Shown here piece by piece: positions 31,551 through 39,422 of a stretch of 64,000 bases of DNA. The position numbers and the translations under genes are program-made. The notes beneath the pieces were generated by a model. The model did no database searches. It had not been told where the DNA came from and saw only the letters and a program-made list of their open reading frames with translations. Each line of letters begins with the position of its first letter. Position 1 is the first letter of the stretch. The stretch comes from JACCWP01 sp963785115 (GTDB lineage Bacteria; Actinomycetota; Actinomycetes; Propionibacteriales; Nocardioidaceae): assembly GCA_963785115.1 (NCBI GenBank), contig CAWATY010000006.1, forward strand, positions 496,001 to 560,000. Direction: 5' to 3'.

Positions 31551-32528
31551 ATGCCTGTGGCCCTCTTCGACCTGCCGCTGGACGAGCTGCGCGCGTACGC
31601 CCCCGTCCGGTCCGAGCCCGACGACTTCGACGCGTTCTGGCAGCGCACGCTGGCCGAGGCGCGGGACGCCTCCCGACCGCCCACCCTCGAGCCGGTCGAG
31701 ACGGGCCTGGTCACTGTCGACGTCCGTGACCTCACGTTCACCGGGTACGCCGGGCAGCCCGTCCGCGGTTGGGTGATCACCCCGCGCGGCCGGTCCGGAC
31801 CGCTGCCGTGCGTCGTCGAGCTGATCGGCTACGGCGGCGGCCGTGGACTTCCGCACGAGTGGCTCGACTGGAGCGCTGCGGGCTACGCCCACCTGGTGAT
31901 GGACACCCGCGGCCAGGGCAGCGACGGGTCGCGGGCCGGTGCTACCGACGACCCCGAGGGCGGCGGACCCGCGACGCCGGGTTTCCTCACCCGCGGCGTC
32001 ACCGACCCCGCCACCTACTACTACCGCCGGCTGTTCTGCGACGTCGCGCGCGCGGTCGACGTCGCCCGCGCCCTGGACGAGGTCGACCCGGCGCGGGTGG
32101 CGGTGTGCGGCGGCAGCCAGGGCGGGGCGATGGCGATCGCCGGCGCGGCGCTCGCGGACGGGGTGGCGGCAGCGATGGTCGACGTGCCGTTCCTGTGCGA
32201 CATCCGACGCGCCACCGAGATCACCGACGCCTCCCCGTACGCCGAGCTGGTCCGGTACTGCCGGACCCACCGGGACCAGGTCGACCAGGTGTTCCGCACG
32301 GTGTCGTACGTGGACGGGGTCAATCTCGCGGTACGGGCCGACGTGCCGGTGCTGTTCTCGGTGGCGCTGATGGACGAGGTCTGCCCGCCGTCGACCGGCT
32401 ACGCCGCCTACAACCACTGGGCGGGCGCCGACAAGCAGATCGTCGAGTACCCCTACAACGGCCACGAGGGGGGAGCGGGCTTCCAGCGCGCCGCCCAGCT
32501 GCGGTGGCTGCGGCAGCGGTTCGGCTGA
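31551..32528 (+). CDS. acetylxylan esterase / cephalosporin-C deacetylase family hydrolase
   Basis: A 325-residue alpha/beta hydrolase of the AXE1 family, cytosolic because no signal peptide is present. The nucleophile Ser lies in CGGSQGG, the Asp in VALMDEVCPPST and the His in YNGHEGG. The family removes acetyl groups from xylo-oligosaccharides or related compounds. The Tyr/Gly-rich oxyanion region is LIGYGGGRG. An alternative start is the GTG at 31557, which has CAGGGT 6 nt upstream; it shortens the protein by two residues. Confidence 0.9.
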   Translation: MPVALFDLPLDELRAYAPVRSEPDDFDAFWQRTLAEARDASRPPTLEPVETGLVTVDVRDLTFTGYAGQPVRGWVITPRGRSGPLPCVVELIGYGGGRGLPHEWLDWSAAGYAHLVMDTRGQGSDGSRAGATDDPEGGGPATPGFLTRGVTDPATYYYRRLFCDVARAVDVARALDEVDPARVAVCGGSQGGAMAIAGAALADGVAAAMVDVPFLCDIRRATEITDASPYAELVRYCRTHRDQVDQVFRTVSYVDGVNLAVRADVPVLFSVALMDEVCPPSTGYAAYNHWAGADKQIVEYPYNGHEGGAGFQRAAQLRWLRQRFG

Positions 32529-32570
32529 GGCCGCGCTGCTGCGTCGCGGCCGGCCAGGCCCTGCGGCCGG

Positions 32571-33440
32571 TCAGACCGTGTGCCGCCCGAACGCCCGCCC
32601 GAGCCGTTCGACCTCGGCCTCGAGTCGCGGGATGGTCCGGGCCAGCTGCCCGCGGGTGAGGCGCTCCACCAGCGGCGACGTGGTGAGCGGACGCGCGATC
32701 ATCGCGGCCACCACGCCGCGCGGCACGTACACCCGCCGCGACCGCCGGGCGATGCCGTCGGCGACGGCGCGGGCGCAGACCTCGACCGACGTGGTGGTGT
32801 TCGCCGGCCATGGCATCTGCCGTCGGCTGGCCTTGAAGCCGGGCAGGTCGTCCTCGGTGCCGAGCACCATGTCGGTGGCGATCCACCCCGGGTGGCACAC
32901 GCCGACACCGACGCCGAGGTGGGCGACCTCCTGCCGGGTGGCGAGCGCCAGCGCCTCGACGCCGGCCTTCGTGGCGGCGTACGGCGCCAGCCCGCCCACG
33001 GGCGTGAACGCCGCCAGCGACGAGACCGCCAGCGCATAGCCGCCGCTGTCGACCAGGTGCGGCAGCGTCGCGTGCAGGGTGCGGAAGACCCCGGTCAGGT
33101 TGACGTCGACCACCCGCTGGAAGTCGGCGGGGTCGATCTGGCGAATGGTGCCGTACGACGCGACCCCGGCGTTGGCGAGCACGCCGTCGAGACGCCCGTG
33201 CCGCTCGACCGTGGCGGCGACCGCGTCGTCGAGCGCGGTCTGGTCGGTGACGTCGGCCTCGACCCACCCGTGCTCGGGGCCGAGCTCGGCCGCGAGCGCC
33301 GCCAGCGCCTCCGGCTCGAGGCCCACCAACGACAGCCGGGCGCCTCGGCCGGCGAGCTCGCGGGCGGTCGCGGCGCCGATGCCGCGGGCCGCGCCGGTGA
33401 CGAGCACCACGCGGTCGCGTACCGATGGTATGGGCGGCAT
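32571..33440 (-). CDS. short-chain dehydrogenase/reductase
   Basis: A 289-residue NAD(P)-dependent classical SDR. The cofactor motif TGAARGIG starts at residue 15, followed by LANAGVASYG, the catalytic Ser in AVSSLAAF, and YAATK with the active-site Tyr and Lys. A C-terminal extension (about 225-289) contains basic helices seen in SDRs that act on lipids or steroids; the substrate is unknown. The ATG at 33440 is chosen because TAGAGT lies 7 nt upstream. Confidence 0.9.
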   Translation of the reverse strand: MPPIPSVRDRVVLVTGAARGIGAATARELAGRGARLSLVGLEPEALAALAAELGPEHGWVEADVTDQTALDDAVAATVERHGRLDGVLANAGVASYGTIRQIDPADFQRVVDVNLTGVFRTLHATLPHLVDSGGYALAVSSLAAFTPVGGLAPYAATKAGVEALALATRQEVAHLGVGVGVCHPGWIATDMVLGTEDDLPGFKASRRQMPWPANTTTSVEVCARAVADGIARRSRRVYVPRGVVAAMIARPLTTSPLVERLTRGQLARTIPRLEAEVERLGRAFGRHTV

Positions 33441-33447
33441 GGCGGAC

Positions 33448-33453
33448 ACTCTA
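33448..33453 (-). promoter_or_regulatory. -10 box (TAGAGT) of the SDR gene
   Basis: On the minus strand TAGAGT is followed by 7 nt and the ATG, with no ribosome binding site. Confidence 0.45.
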
Positions 33454-33505
33454 GGCACCGCCCGATTCGCATCGCGCGGCCGCGCCCCGGCGTTGACACC
33501 CAGCA

Positions 33506-33534
33506 TTGACACCCGGCGACGCTGGGTCTATAGC
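33506..33534 (+). promoter_or_regulatory. canonical TTGACA-17-TATAGC promoter
   Basis: TTGACA (33506-33511) and TATAGC (33529-33534) are separated by 17 nt, and the ATG follows 8 nt later. A second TTGACACCC lies 13 bp upstream as a direct repeat. This is the most consensus-like promoter in the window. Confidence 0.65.
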
Positions 33535-33542
33535 GGTGGGTC

Positions 33543-34847
33543 ATGCCTGAGACCGCGGGGCCTGCTCGGCGGCGGCGAGGGCTGTGGCAGCTGGGCGGCG
33601 TCACGGTGCTCGCTCTGCTGGTCGCGATGATCCCGAGCGGCAGCCACGCCGACTTCGAGGTCCCGTTCACGGTCTCGGCCGGTTCGGCGTCGCCCGCATC
33701 CGGGGTCGTCGGGAGTGCAGCCGACGGCCGGTCGGTGTTCGTGTGGTCGCGATTGTCCGGCGACGGCACGACGGCGACACTGCAGGCCAGGGGACGCACG
33801 GCTGCCGGCGTCCTCGGTCCGGCGAAGGCGATCGCGACGATCCCCAGCAACTCGTCCGCGCGCACGGCGGTCGCGGCCGACGGCTCGGCGTTCGTGGTCT
33901 GGGTCGACGCGGACGGCCGGGTCCGCGGCCGGGAGCGCGCAGCCAACGGCGCACTCGGTCCCGTCCGGGCCGTGTCGGCCTCGCGGAAGGCGCGGGCGGC
34001 GACCCTCGCGCTGGCCGTCGACGCCGATGGGGACGTGCTCGTGGCCTGGTGCTCGGCGGCCATCGGCGAGCTGTTCGCCCGGCCCATCGGCCGCGACAGT
34101 GGCGCCCTCGGCCCGCTGCGGAGACTGTCGGCCGAGGGCATCGGGGTCCTGGCCCCCGCGGTCGCGACCCGGGCCGACGGTGCCGCGGTGGTGGCCTGGA
34201 GCGACGACGACCAGATCGTGCGCGCCCGCCGCCTCAACCCCGGGGGCGTGTGGCAGCAGGCGGTCCGGATGTCGCCTGCGTCGCACGAGGCCTCCCAGCC
34301 GCGCGTCGGCCTCGACGCCGATGGCGACGCCGCCGTGCTGTGGCAACGGCTGGTCGGGCCTCAGGTCTATGACCTGGCAATCCGCACCCTCGAGCTCGAC
34401 GGTGACCGCAGCGCCGTGACCACCGCCGCCACCGGCCTCGGCGTGTTCAGCGGTTACACCCTCGACGTACGCAACGACGGGCAGGCGCTTGCCACCTGGA
34501 GGGCGACCGACGAGGGCGGCCACGTCTACGGGCGCACGGTCTCCGCGGGCGGCGCGGTCTCGGAGCTGATCGACCTGTCCGGTGTCACCAGCACGAACGA
34601 GCACGTGGTGGCGATGAACCCGGCCGGGCGCGCGGTGGTCGCCTGGACAGAGTCGACCGGTTCCGGCAGTCGGATCGTCGCGCGCACCCGGACCGCCACC
34701 GGTGCGCTCAGCCCGGTCGACGTGGTCTCGGTCGGCGCCGCGAACGCCAGTGTCAGCGTTGATGTGGCCGCCACCGGTGACGCGGTTGCCAGTTGGACCC
34801 GGTACACGGCCGGCACCTACCGGATCTCTGCCGCTGTCGATCCGTAA
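33543..34847 (+). CDS. secreted repeat protein, probable beta-propeller
   Basis: A 434-residue exported protein with signal peptide (RRRRGLWQ then VTVLALLVAMIPSGSHA, cleavage before Asp about residue 38). The mature part consists of about seven repeats of 45-60 residues. Each repeat has a strand pattern like VAADGSAFVVWVDADGRVRG followed by GALGPVRAVS, suggesting a beta-propeller. No catalytic residues or known family are recognised. It is transcribed from a strong consensus promoter, divergent from the SDR gene. Confidence 0.75.
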   Translation: MPETAGPARRRRGLWQLGGVTVLALLVAMIPSGSHADFEVPFTVSAGSASPASGVVGSAADGRSVFVWSRLSGDGTTATLQARGRTAAGVLGPAKAIATIPSNSSARTAVAADGSAFVVWVDADGRVRGRERAANGALGPVRAVSASRKARAATLALAVDADGDVLVAWCSAAIGELFARPIGRDSGALGPLRRLSAEGIGVLAPAVATRADGAAVVAWSDDDQIVRARRLNPGGVWQQAVRMSPASHEASQPRVGLDADGDAAVLWQRLVGPQVYDLAIRTLELDGDRSAVTTAATGLGVFSGYTLDVRNDGQALATWRATDEGGHVYGRTVSAGGAVSELIDLSGVTSTNEHVVAMNPAGRAVVAWTESTGSGSRIVARTRTATGALSPVDVVSVGAANASVSVDVAATGDAVASWTRYTAGTYRISAAVDP

Positions 34848-34893
34848 GGGCTCCGGCAGGCAGTCGACGACTAGGCACCGGCCCGCGCCGGCG

Positions 34894-35385
34894 TCAGCCC
34901 TCGTGCAGCCGCAGCAGGGCGGGTGTGCCGGCTCCGTGCGGCACCAGACGGACGCCTGGGCCGTAGCCGTGTCCGGCGTCGCCGACCAGCAGGTCGGGCA
35001 GGACCGAGACGACACGCTGCACGGTGCCGTCGGCGACGAAGACCAGCAGGTTGCCGGCGTCGAGATAGCGCTCGGACTCGAGCACGGGTTGCCCCACGGC
35101 ATCCTCGACCTGCTGGGCGGTCGCACCCTCGGAGAACACGTAGACCGACGACCAGGAGAAGTCGGTGAGGTCGGCGAGCCCCGCCCGACGCCGATCCTGA
35201 CTGAGCCCGCGCAGTGCCGCGGTCAGAGCGTCGTCGTGGTCGACCTGCACACCCGTCTCCGTCCCGTCACCGCTCACCGAGTCGCCGTGGTTGCCGCAGC
35301 CGGTCAGCGTCGTCGCGGCGGCCAGCACCAGGGCCACTGCGCAGGCATGCCGACGCAGCCGCCGGCCGGCCGGTGAACGGGTCAT
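34894..35385 (-). CDS. lipoprotein, possibly partner of the upstream DUF6973-type protein
   Basis: A 163-residue protein with a good lipobox (LTGC, Cys30) after a twin-Arg-containing basic N-terminus, so it is anchored on the outer face of the membrane. The mature domain (about 50-163) has a mixed alpha/beta pattern with WSSVYVFSEGATAQQVEDAV and is of no family that I know. The ATG has an AAGGGGGAG site. It starts 41 nt after the DUF6973-type gene on the same strand and is probably co-transcribed with it. A role as an immunity protein is a hypothesis from this arrangement. Confidence 0.72.
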   Translation of the reverse strand: MTRSPAGRRLRRHACAVALVLAAATTLTGCGNHGDSVSGDGTETGVQVDHDDALTAALRGLSQDRRRAGLADLTDFSWSSVYVFSEGATAQQVEDAVGQPVLESERYLDAGNLLVFVADGTVQRVVSVLPDLLVGDAGHGYGPGVRLVPHGAGTPALLRLHEG

Positions 35386-35425
35386 CGACGCTCCCCCTTC
35401 GTCCCGCCGACCGTACCGGCAGCGG

Positions 35426-36679
35426 TCAGCTGCCGGTGCCGCCGTCGTTGTGGCTGTCGGGGTCGGCGTCGCCGTCGGGATCGTCGAGGTCGCCGTCGCC
35501 GCCCTCGTCGGGGTGCTGCCCCGCGTCGCCGGTCCCGCCCTCGTGGACGGTGTCGCTCCACGCCAGGTTGCCGTCGGCGTCGATGACGAGCACCTCGCCG
35601 TCCTCGACCGCTTGTTGCACGAGGTCGGCGAGCTCCTCCTCGTCGGCCTCGGGGTTGGCTTCCTGGATCATCCGGCCGACCTCGTTGTTGTAGAGGTCCA
35701 TCGCCTCGCGTACCGCCGGGTTGCCGGGCAGCCCCTCGTGCGCAGTCGCGTATGCCTTGGCCCAGTCGGTGCCGAACCGCCGCGCCATCAGGGCGTTCCA
35801 GTACGTGTGCCGGAACGCGTCGTTGTGATCGTCGTTCCGGTCGTCGCTGGGGAACCGGTCGTCGGCGGTGCCGAAGGCCCCCTCGCGCATGTCTGACATG
35901 TCGCGCAGCGCCAGCAGACCGAGATCGTCGAGCAGCTCGGCCTCGGTCGCGGTGACGGTCAGCCGGGTGGAGGTGAGCCGCTTGAGCAGCCAGTCCGACG
36001 GCCACTCCTCGACACCGCCCTCGTCGACCTCGGTCTGGTAGCGGCGCAGGATGTCGTCGAGGTCGGGGCGCGACCCCTGCGGGCCGTACGCCGCGGCCAG
36101 CCCCGGCGGCAGGGCTCCCGCGAGCACCAGCGTGAGCATGGCCGCTTCGTCGTCGGGACCGGCGTCGAGCACCGCCGCGGCCGTGGTGGCCCCGTCGTCG
36201 AGGTTGCCCTCCAGCGTCTGGTACTCGCGGCGCAGCTCGGCCAGCAGCGCCTGCCGAGCGACGCCTACCGCCGCGGTGTGGCTGGACTGTGCCTGCTCGA
36301 CCTGCTGCGGGCTCGCGTCGCCGGCGACGGTCGGTGTGGCGACGCCGAAGTCGTTGGCCGCACCCTCGGCCCAGCGCTGGTTCAGCCCGTCGACGCCGGT
36401 GTCGAAGTGCTCCACCTCGCCGGCGAACAGCGTCACCGCCCCCGAGCCCACGACTGCGGAGCGGGCGAGCCGGGCGGCCCGCTGTCGCACCGGGTCGACC
36501 GCGGCGGACAGCGGGGCGAGCAGCATGCCGAGCACGTCGCCCTCGGCCCCACGGTGCGACGCGGCGACCGCCTGCTCGACCGACTCGATCGCCTGCACCC
36601 GGTCGGTCAGCCGCGATCCCGCCGCCCGGATGCTGGCTCCGGGCGCGGAGAAGTGGGCGAACGGCCCCGGCACCGGCAT
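35426..36679 (-). CDS. candidate effector with WXG-like helical N-terminus and DUF6973-like C-terminal domain
   Basis: A 417-residue protein without signal peptide. Residues 1-165 are long helices that resemble WXG100/LXG-type N-termini (ESVEQAVAASHRG, VDGLNQRWAEGA). Residues about 283-375 contain HNDAFRHTYWNALMARRFG, ATAHEGL and AMDLYNNEVGRMI, with conserved His, Asp and Asn characteristic of DUF6973 domains found at the ends of polymorphic-toxin-like proteins. An acidic Asp/Gly tail follows. The start ATG is set by TACGCT 6 nt upstream. Secretion by a type VII system is suggested by the architecture, but no secretion genes lie in the window. The next gene, a lipoprotein, may give self-protection. 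Confidence 0.72.
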   Translation of the reverse strand: MPVPGPFAHFSAPGASIRAAGSRLTDRVQAIESVEQAVAASHRGAEGDVLGMLLAPLSAAVDPVRQRAARLARSAVVGSGAVTLFAGEVEHFDTGVDGLNQRWAEGAANDFGVATPTVAGDASPQQVEQAQSSHTAAVGVARQALLAELRREYQTLEGNLDDGATTAAAVLDAGPDDEAAMLTLVLAGALPPGLAAAYGPQGSRPDLDDILRRYQTEVDEGGVEEWPSDWLLKRLTSTRLTVTATEAELLDDLGLLALRDMSDMREGAFGTADDRFPSDDRNDDHNDAFRHTYWNALMARRFGTDWAKAYATAHEGLPGNPAVREAMDLYNNEVGRMIQEANPEADEEELADLVQQAVEDGEVLVIDADGNLAWSDTVHEGGTGDAGQHPDEGGDGDLDDPDGDADPDSHNDGGTGS

Positions 36680-36685
36680 CCCCGG

Positions 36686-36691
36686 AGCGTA
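36686..36691 (-). promoter_or_regulatory. -10 box (TACGCT) of the candidate effector gene
   Basis: On the minus strand TACGCT, then CCGGGG, then ATG: the 6-nt spacing typical of leaderless messages in this window. Confidence 0.45.
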
Positions 36692-36751
36692 CGGTCGCGC
36701 GGGGTCACCAGCCCGGGACGACGTCCGGCGGCGTCTGAGAGGCTGCCCGGC

Positions 36752-37666
36752 ATGAGTGAGGGCACGGTCTCGGAGACGTTCGACCCGCAGGCGTGGGCGG
36801 CGGTGGAGGGGTTCGAGGGGCTCACCGACATCACGTACCACCGGGCGGTCGACCAGGGGACGGTGCGGATCGCGTTCGACCGGCCGGAGGTGCGCAACGC
36901 GTTCCGTCCGCACACCGTCGACGAGCTGCTCGCGGCGCTCGAACACGCGCGCACCTCGGGCGACGTCGGCTGCGTCCTGCTGACCGGCAACGGCCCGTCG
37001 CCGAAGGACGGTGGGTGGGCGTTCTGCTCCGGCGGTGACCAGCGGATCCGAGGACGTAGCGGCTACCAGTACGCCGACGGCGAGACCGCGTCCACCGTCG
37101 ACAAGGCCCGGTTGGCGCGGCTGCACATCCTGGAGTGCCAGCGGTTGATCCGGTTCATGCCCAAGGTGGTGATCAGCGTGGTCCCGGGGTGGGCAGCCGG
37201 CGGTGGGCACAGCCTGCACGTCGTCGCCGACCTCACGCTGGCCTCGGCCGAGCACGCCCGGTTCAAGCAGACCGACGCCGACGTCGCAAGCTTCGACGGC
37301 GGGTTCGGCTCGGCCTACCTCGCCCGCCAGGTCGGGCAGAAGCGGGCCCGCGAGATCTTCTTTCTCGGCCGCACCTACTCCGCGCAGGAGGCGTACGAGA
37401 TGGGCATGGTCAACGCCGTCGTGCCGCACGCGGAGCTGGAGTCGACCGCGCTGGAGTGGGCGCGGGAGGTCAACGCCAAGAGCCCCACGTCGCAGCGGAT
37501 GCTCAAGTACGCCTTCAACATGATCGACGACGGCCTGGTCGGCCAGCAGCTGTTCGCCGGAGAGGCGACCCGGCTGGCGTACATGACCGACGAGGCAGCC
37601 GAGGGCCGCGACGCGTTCCTCGACAAGCGTGAACCGGACTGGTCGGCGTACCCCTGGTACCACTGA
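36752..37666 (+). CDS. menB: 1,4-dihydroxy-2-naphthoyl-CoA synthase
   Basis: A 304-residue crotonase-fold enzyme that closes the naphthoquinone ring in menaquinone synthesis. Family signatures are WAFCSGGDQRIRG (CoA/oxyanion region), VPGWAAGGGHSLH and KQTDADVASFDGGFGSAYLA, and the C-terminus is REPDWSAYPWYH. Length is normal for the actinobacterial form. Other men genes are not in the window. A weak GAGGCT box stands 7 nt before the ATG. Confidence 0.96.
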   Translation: MSEGTVSETFDPQAWAAVEGFEGLTDITYHRAVDQGTVRIAFDRPEVRNAFRPHTVDELLAALEHARTSGDVGCVLLTGNGPSPKDGGWAFCSGGDQRIRGRSGYQYADGETASTVDKARLARLHILECQRLIRFMPKVVISVVPGWAAGGGHSLHVVADLTLASAEHARFKQTDADVASFDGGFGSAYLARQVGQKRAREIFFLGRTYSAQEAYEMGMVNAVVPHAELESTALEWAREVNAKSPTSQRMLKYAFNMIDDGLVGQQLFAGEATRLAYMTDEAAEGRDAFLDKREPDWSAYPWYH

Positions 37667-37748
37667 TCCAGCGCGTTCGTACAGGCTCCGCGTGACGATC
37701 GTCTTGACGAACCCACCAAGGGTGTCGACGTGGCAGCTGCGTTGCCGA

Positions 37749-38237
37749 CTACTGATCGGTGCGGCCGTCGATGCACTCGCGGAGAAGGTCGGCGTGACCG
37801 CTGTGCCGGGCGTACTCCTCGATCATGTGGACGAGAATGTCGCGCTTGCTGGCGGACTGCGTGCCGTTGCGGAGGGTGACGTCTTCGGCGAGTGTCGCGT
37901 CGGACTGCGTGCCCAGCCACTCGTCGGCGCGCTCGACCTCCCGCTGCCAGAGTGTGCGCGCAACGCGCACCGCCTCTTCCGTCGGCTCGACGTCGCCGAA
38001 GCCGCCGTCGCCGTCTTCGAACGGCTCCGGCTCATCGTGCCCCCCGAGCACCATCTGGAACCAGAAGTGTTCGACGCGAGCCGCGTGCCGGAGCAGTCCA
38101 AGCAAGCTCATCGAGCTTGGTGGCACGCTACGGGTGGCCAGTTGCTCTGGCGTCAGGTCGGCACACTTCCGCTCGAGCGTGGCGCGGAAGTGATCTAGAT
38201 ACTCGCGGTAGTTCGCAAGCTCGGTGGGTCTGGACAC
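37749..38237 (-). CDS. DinB/DUF664 family protein
   Basis: A 162-residue four-helix-bundle protein. It shows the DinB-like pattern of metal-binding His: LRHAARVEHFWFQ (about residues 50-60) and HMIEEYARHSGHADLLRE near the C-terminus. Such proteins are mycothiol- or bacillithiol-dependent transferases or hydrolases; the actual reaction is unknown. Flanking intergenic DNA is longer and less biased than elsewhere. The gene shows no operon partner. Confidence 0.85.
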   Translation of the reverse strand: MSRPTELANYREYLDHFRATLERKCADLTPEQLATRSVPPSSMSLLGLLRHAARVEHFWFQMVLGGHDEPEPFEDGDGGFGDVEPTEEAVRVARTLWQREVERADEWLGTQSDATLAEDVTLRNGTQSASKRDILVHMIEEYARHSGHADLLRECIDGRTDQ

Positions 38238-38422
38238 GGAGCGAAGTCAATCGGCGGTCACGACAGGCTCGCAAGTCGATCCCGCACTGGTCACGCTGCG
38301 CCGTCACGCCGACGCTGTCGACCGTCAGTAGTCGCTGAGCGTGCCGCGCGTGGCCTGGTACTACTGTTGCGGCGCCGTTTCGCCGAGGCGATCGTGCAAC
38401 TGTCGGACCGGTCACCACCTGG

Positions 38423-38770
38423 CTACTCGTTCCTGACGACATCGACCGAGACTTCCACCGCCGGAACCGTCCCTCTGTTGTCGAGCCAGTGCACGGTGTT
38501 GCGGTCCTCGGGCCAGCCCAGACCCGGTCCGTAGTCCGTGGCGATCCCCTCTCGGTGGTCGGTGATCGTTCCCTGCAGCACGTAGACGGTCCCCGGCCGG
38601 CCCTTGTGGTCGTGAACCGGGCCGAAGACTCCACCCGGCTCGATCGTCACCTTCCGCATCCGGAGCTGGTACCCCTCCATGCCCGGGATCTCGGGACCGA
38701 GATCAACCGTGGCCAGTACCTCCACCGCGACGCCCCTCGCCTCCGGTGCGCCCTGTTCCTTGTTCATCAT
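38423..38770 (-). CDS. cupin-domain protein
   Basis: A 115-residue single-domain beta-barrel. The metal-binding His are in GPVHDHKGRPGTVYVLQG (motif 1), and NTVHWLDNRGTVPAVEV is motif 2. Two ATG codons in tandem follow a GGAGAGGA site. Small cupins of this type bind metals or sense ligands; the function is unknown. It is divergent from the cupredoxin gene, and the gap holds a possible DosR-like sequence. Confidence 0.85.
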   Translation of the reverse strand: MMNKEQGAPEARGVAVEVLATVDLGPEIPGMEGYQLRMRKVTIEPGGVFGPVHDHKGRPGTVYVLQGTITDHREGIATDYGPGLGWPEDRNTVHWLDNRGTVPAVEVSVDVVRNE

Positions 38771-38837
38771 GGTGTCCTCTCCGTGAGGCCGGCTGAAGGG
38801 ATTGTCCTCCCGCAACCCCGCGGGACGTTCCCGTACT

Positions 38838-38851
38838 AGGACTGAAGTACG
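38838..38851. promoter_or_regulatory. weak DosR/DevR-like box
   Basis: AGGACTGAAGTACG matches 10 of 14 positions of the mycobacterial DosR core GGGACTWWAGTCCC. It lies between the divergent cupin and cupredoxin genes. The match is imperfect and could be chance. Confidence 0.25.
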
Positions 38852-38930
38852 AGGCCGAGGTCCTTCCTTCGCGCGGCGCGGAGGGGCAGGGTGACCCCTG
38901 CAGGGACCGTTCTCACGATCGGTGGTCGAC

Positions 38931-39392
38931 ATGTCCCGTCGTAGCCTGGCCGTCTTCTCCTTCGGTGTCTCTGCGCTGGCGTGCGCCGGCGTCTTGCTCG
39001 CCGCCATCGCAATCCCCGGGCTGGTGGCCGGCTCGTCGGCCGACGCCGGTGGGGACGGCGACGGCGACGGCGACCGGCGGCCCGTCGCCCGGTCCGCGCC
39101 GACCGACCGGCCCGGCGACCTGCCGCGCATCCGTGGCTCGGTCGGCCCGGGCTTCACCATCTCGGTGAATCGCCAGCAGGTCGCGCCGGGCAGGTACCAG
39201 TTCGTGATCAAGGATCAGTCGTCGATGCACAACTGGCACATCACCGGCCCGGGTGGCGTGAACAAGAAGACGCAGATCCCGTTCAGCGGCACCAAGCGCT
39301 TCACCCTCACGCTGTCGGTCGGTCGCTACCGGATCCAGTGCGACATGCACCCGACGCAGATGGTCACGCACCTGCGAGTCCGCAAGCCCTGA
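38931..39392 (+). CDS. exported cupredoxin-like copper protein
   Basis: A 153-residue protein with an N-terminal signal or anchor (residues 5-34) and an acidic Gly/Asp linker. The plastocyanin-like barrel carries type 1 copper ligands His100 (SMHNWHITG), Cys137 and His140 (IQCDMHPTQM) and Met144. It probably carries electrons or copper outside the membrane. An in-frame GTG nine bases upstream (38922) is an alternative start. Confidence 0.82.
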   Translation: MSRRSLAVFSFGVSALACAGVLLAAIAIPGLVAGSSADAGGDGDGDGDRRPVARSAPTDRPGDLPRIRGSVGPGFTISVNRQQVAPGRYQFVIKDQSSMHNWHITGPGGVNKKTQIPFSGTKRFTLTLSVGRYRIQCDMHPTQMVTHLRVRKP

Positions 39393-39422
39393 CGCGCCCC
39401 GACCCGCCCTGACCCACCCTGG

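Noticed and set aside
30531..32465. 644-codon minus-strand frame opposite the ACT and esterase genes
   Set aside because: Shadow frame of biased composition; plus-strand genes have catalytic motifs and promoters.
37667..38422. Prophage or transposon remnant around the DinB gene
   Set aside because: Gaps are somewhat longer, but there are no transposase, integrase or terminal repeat sequences.
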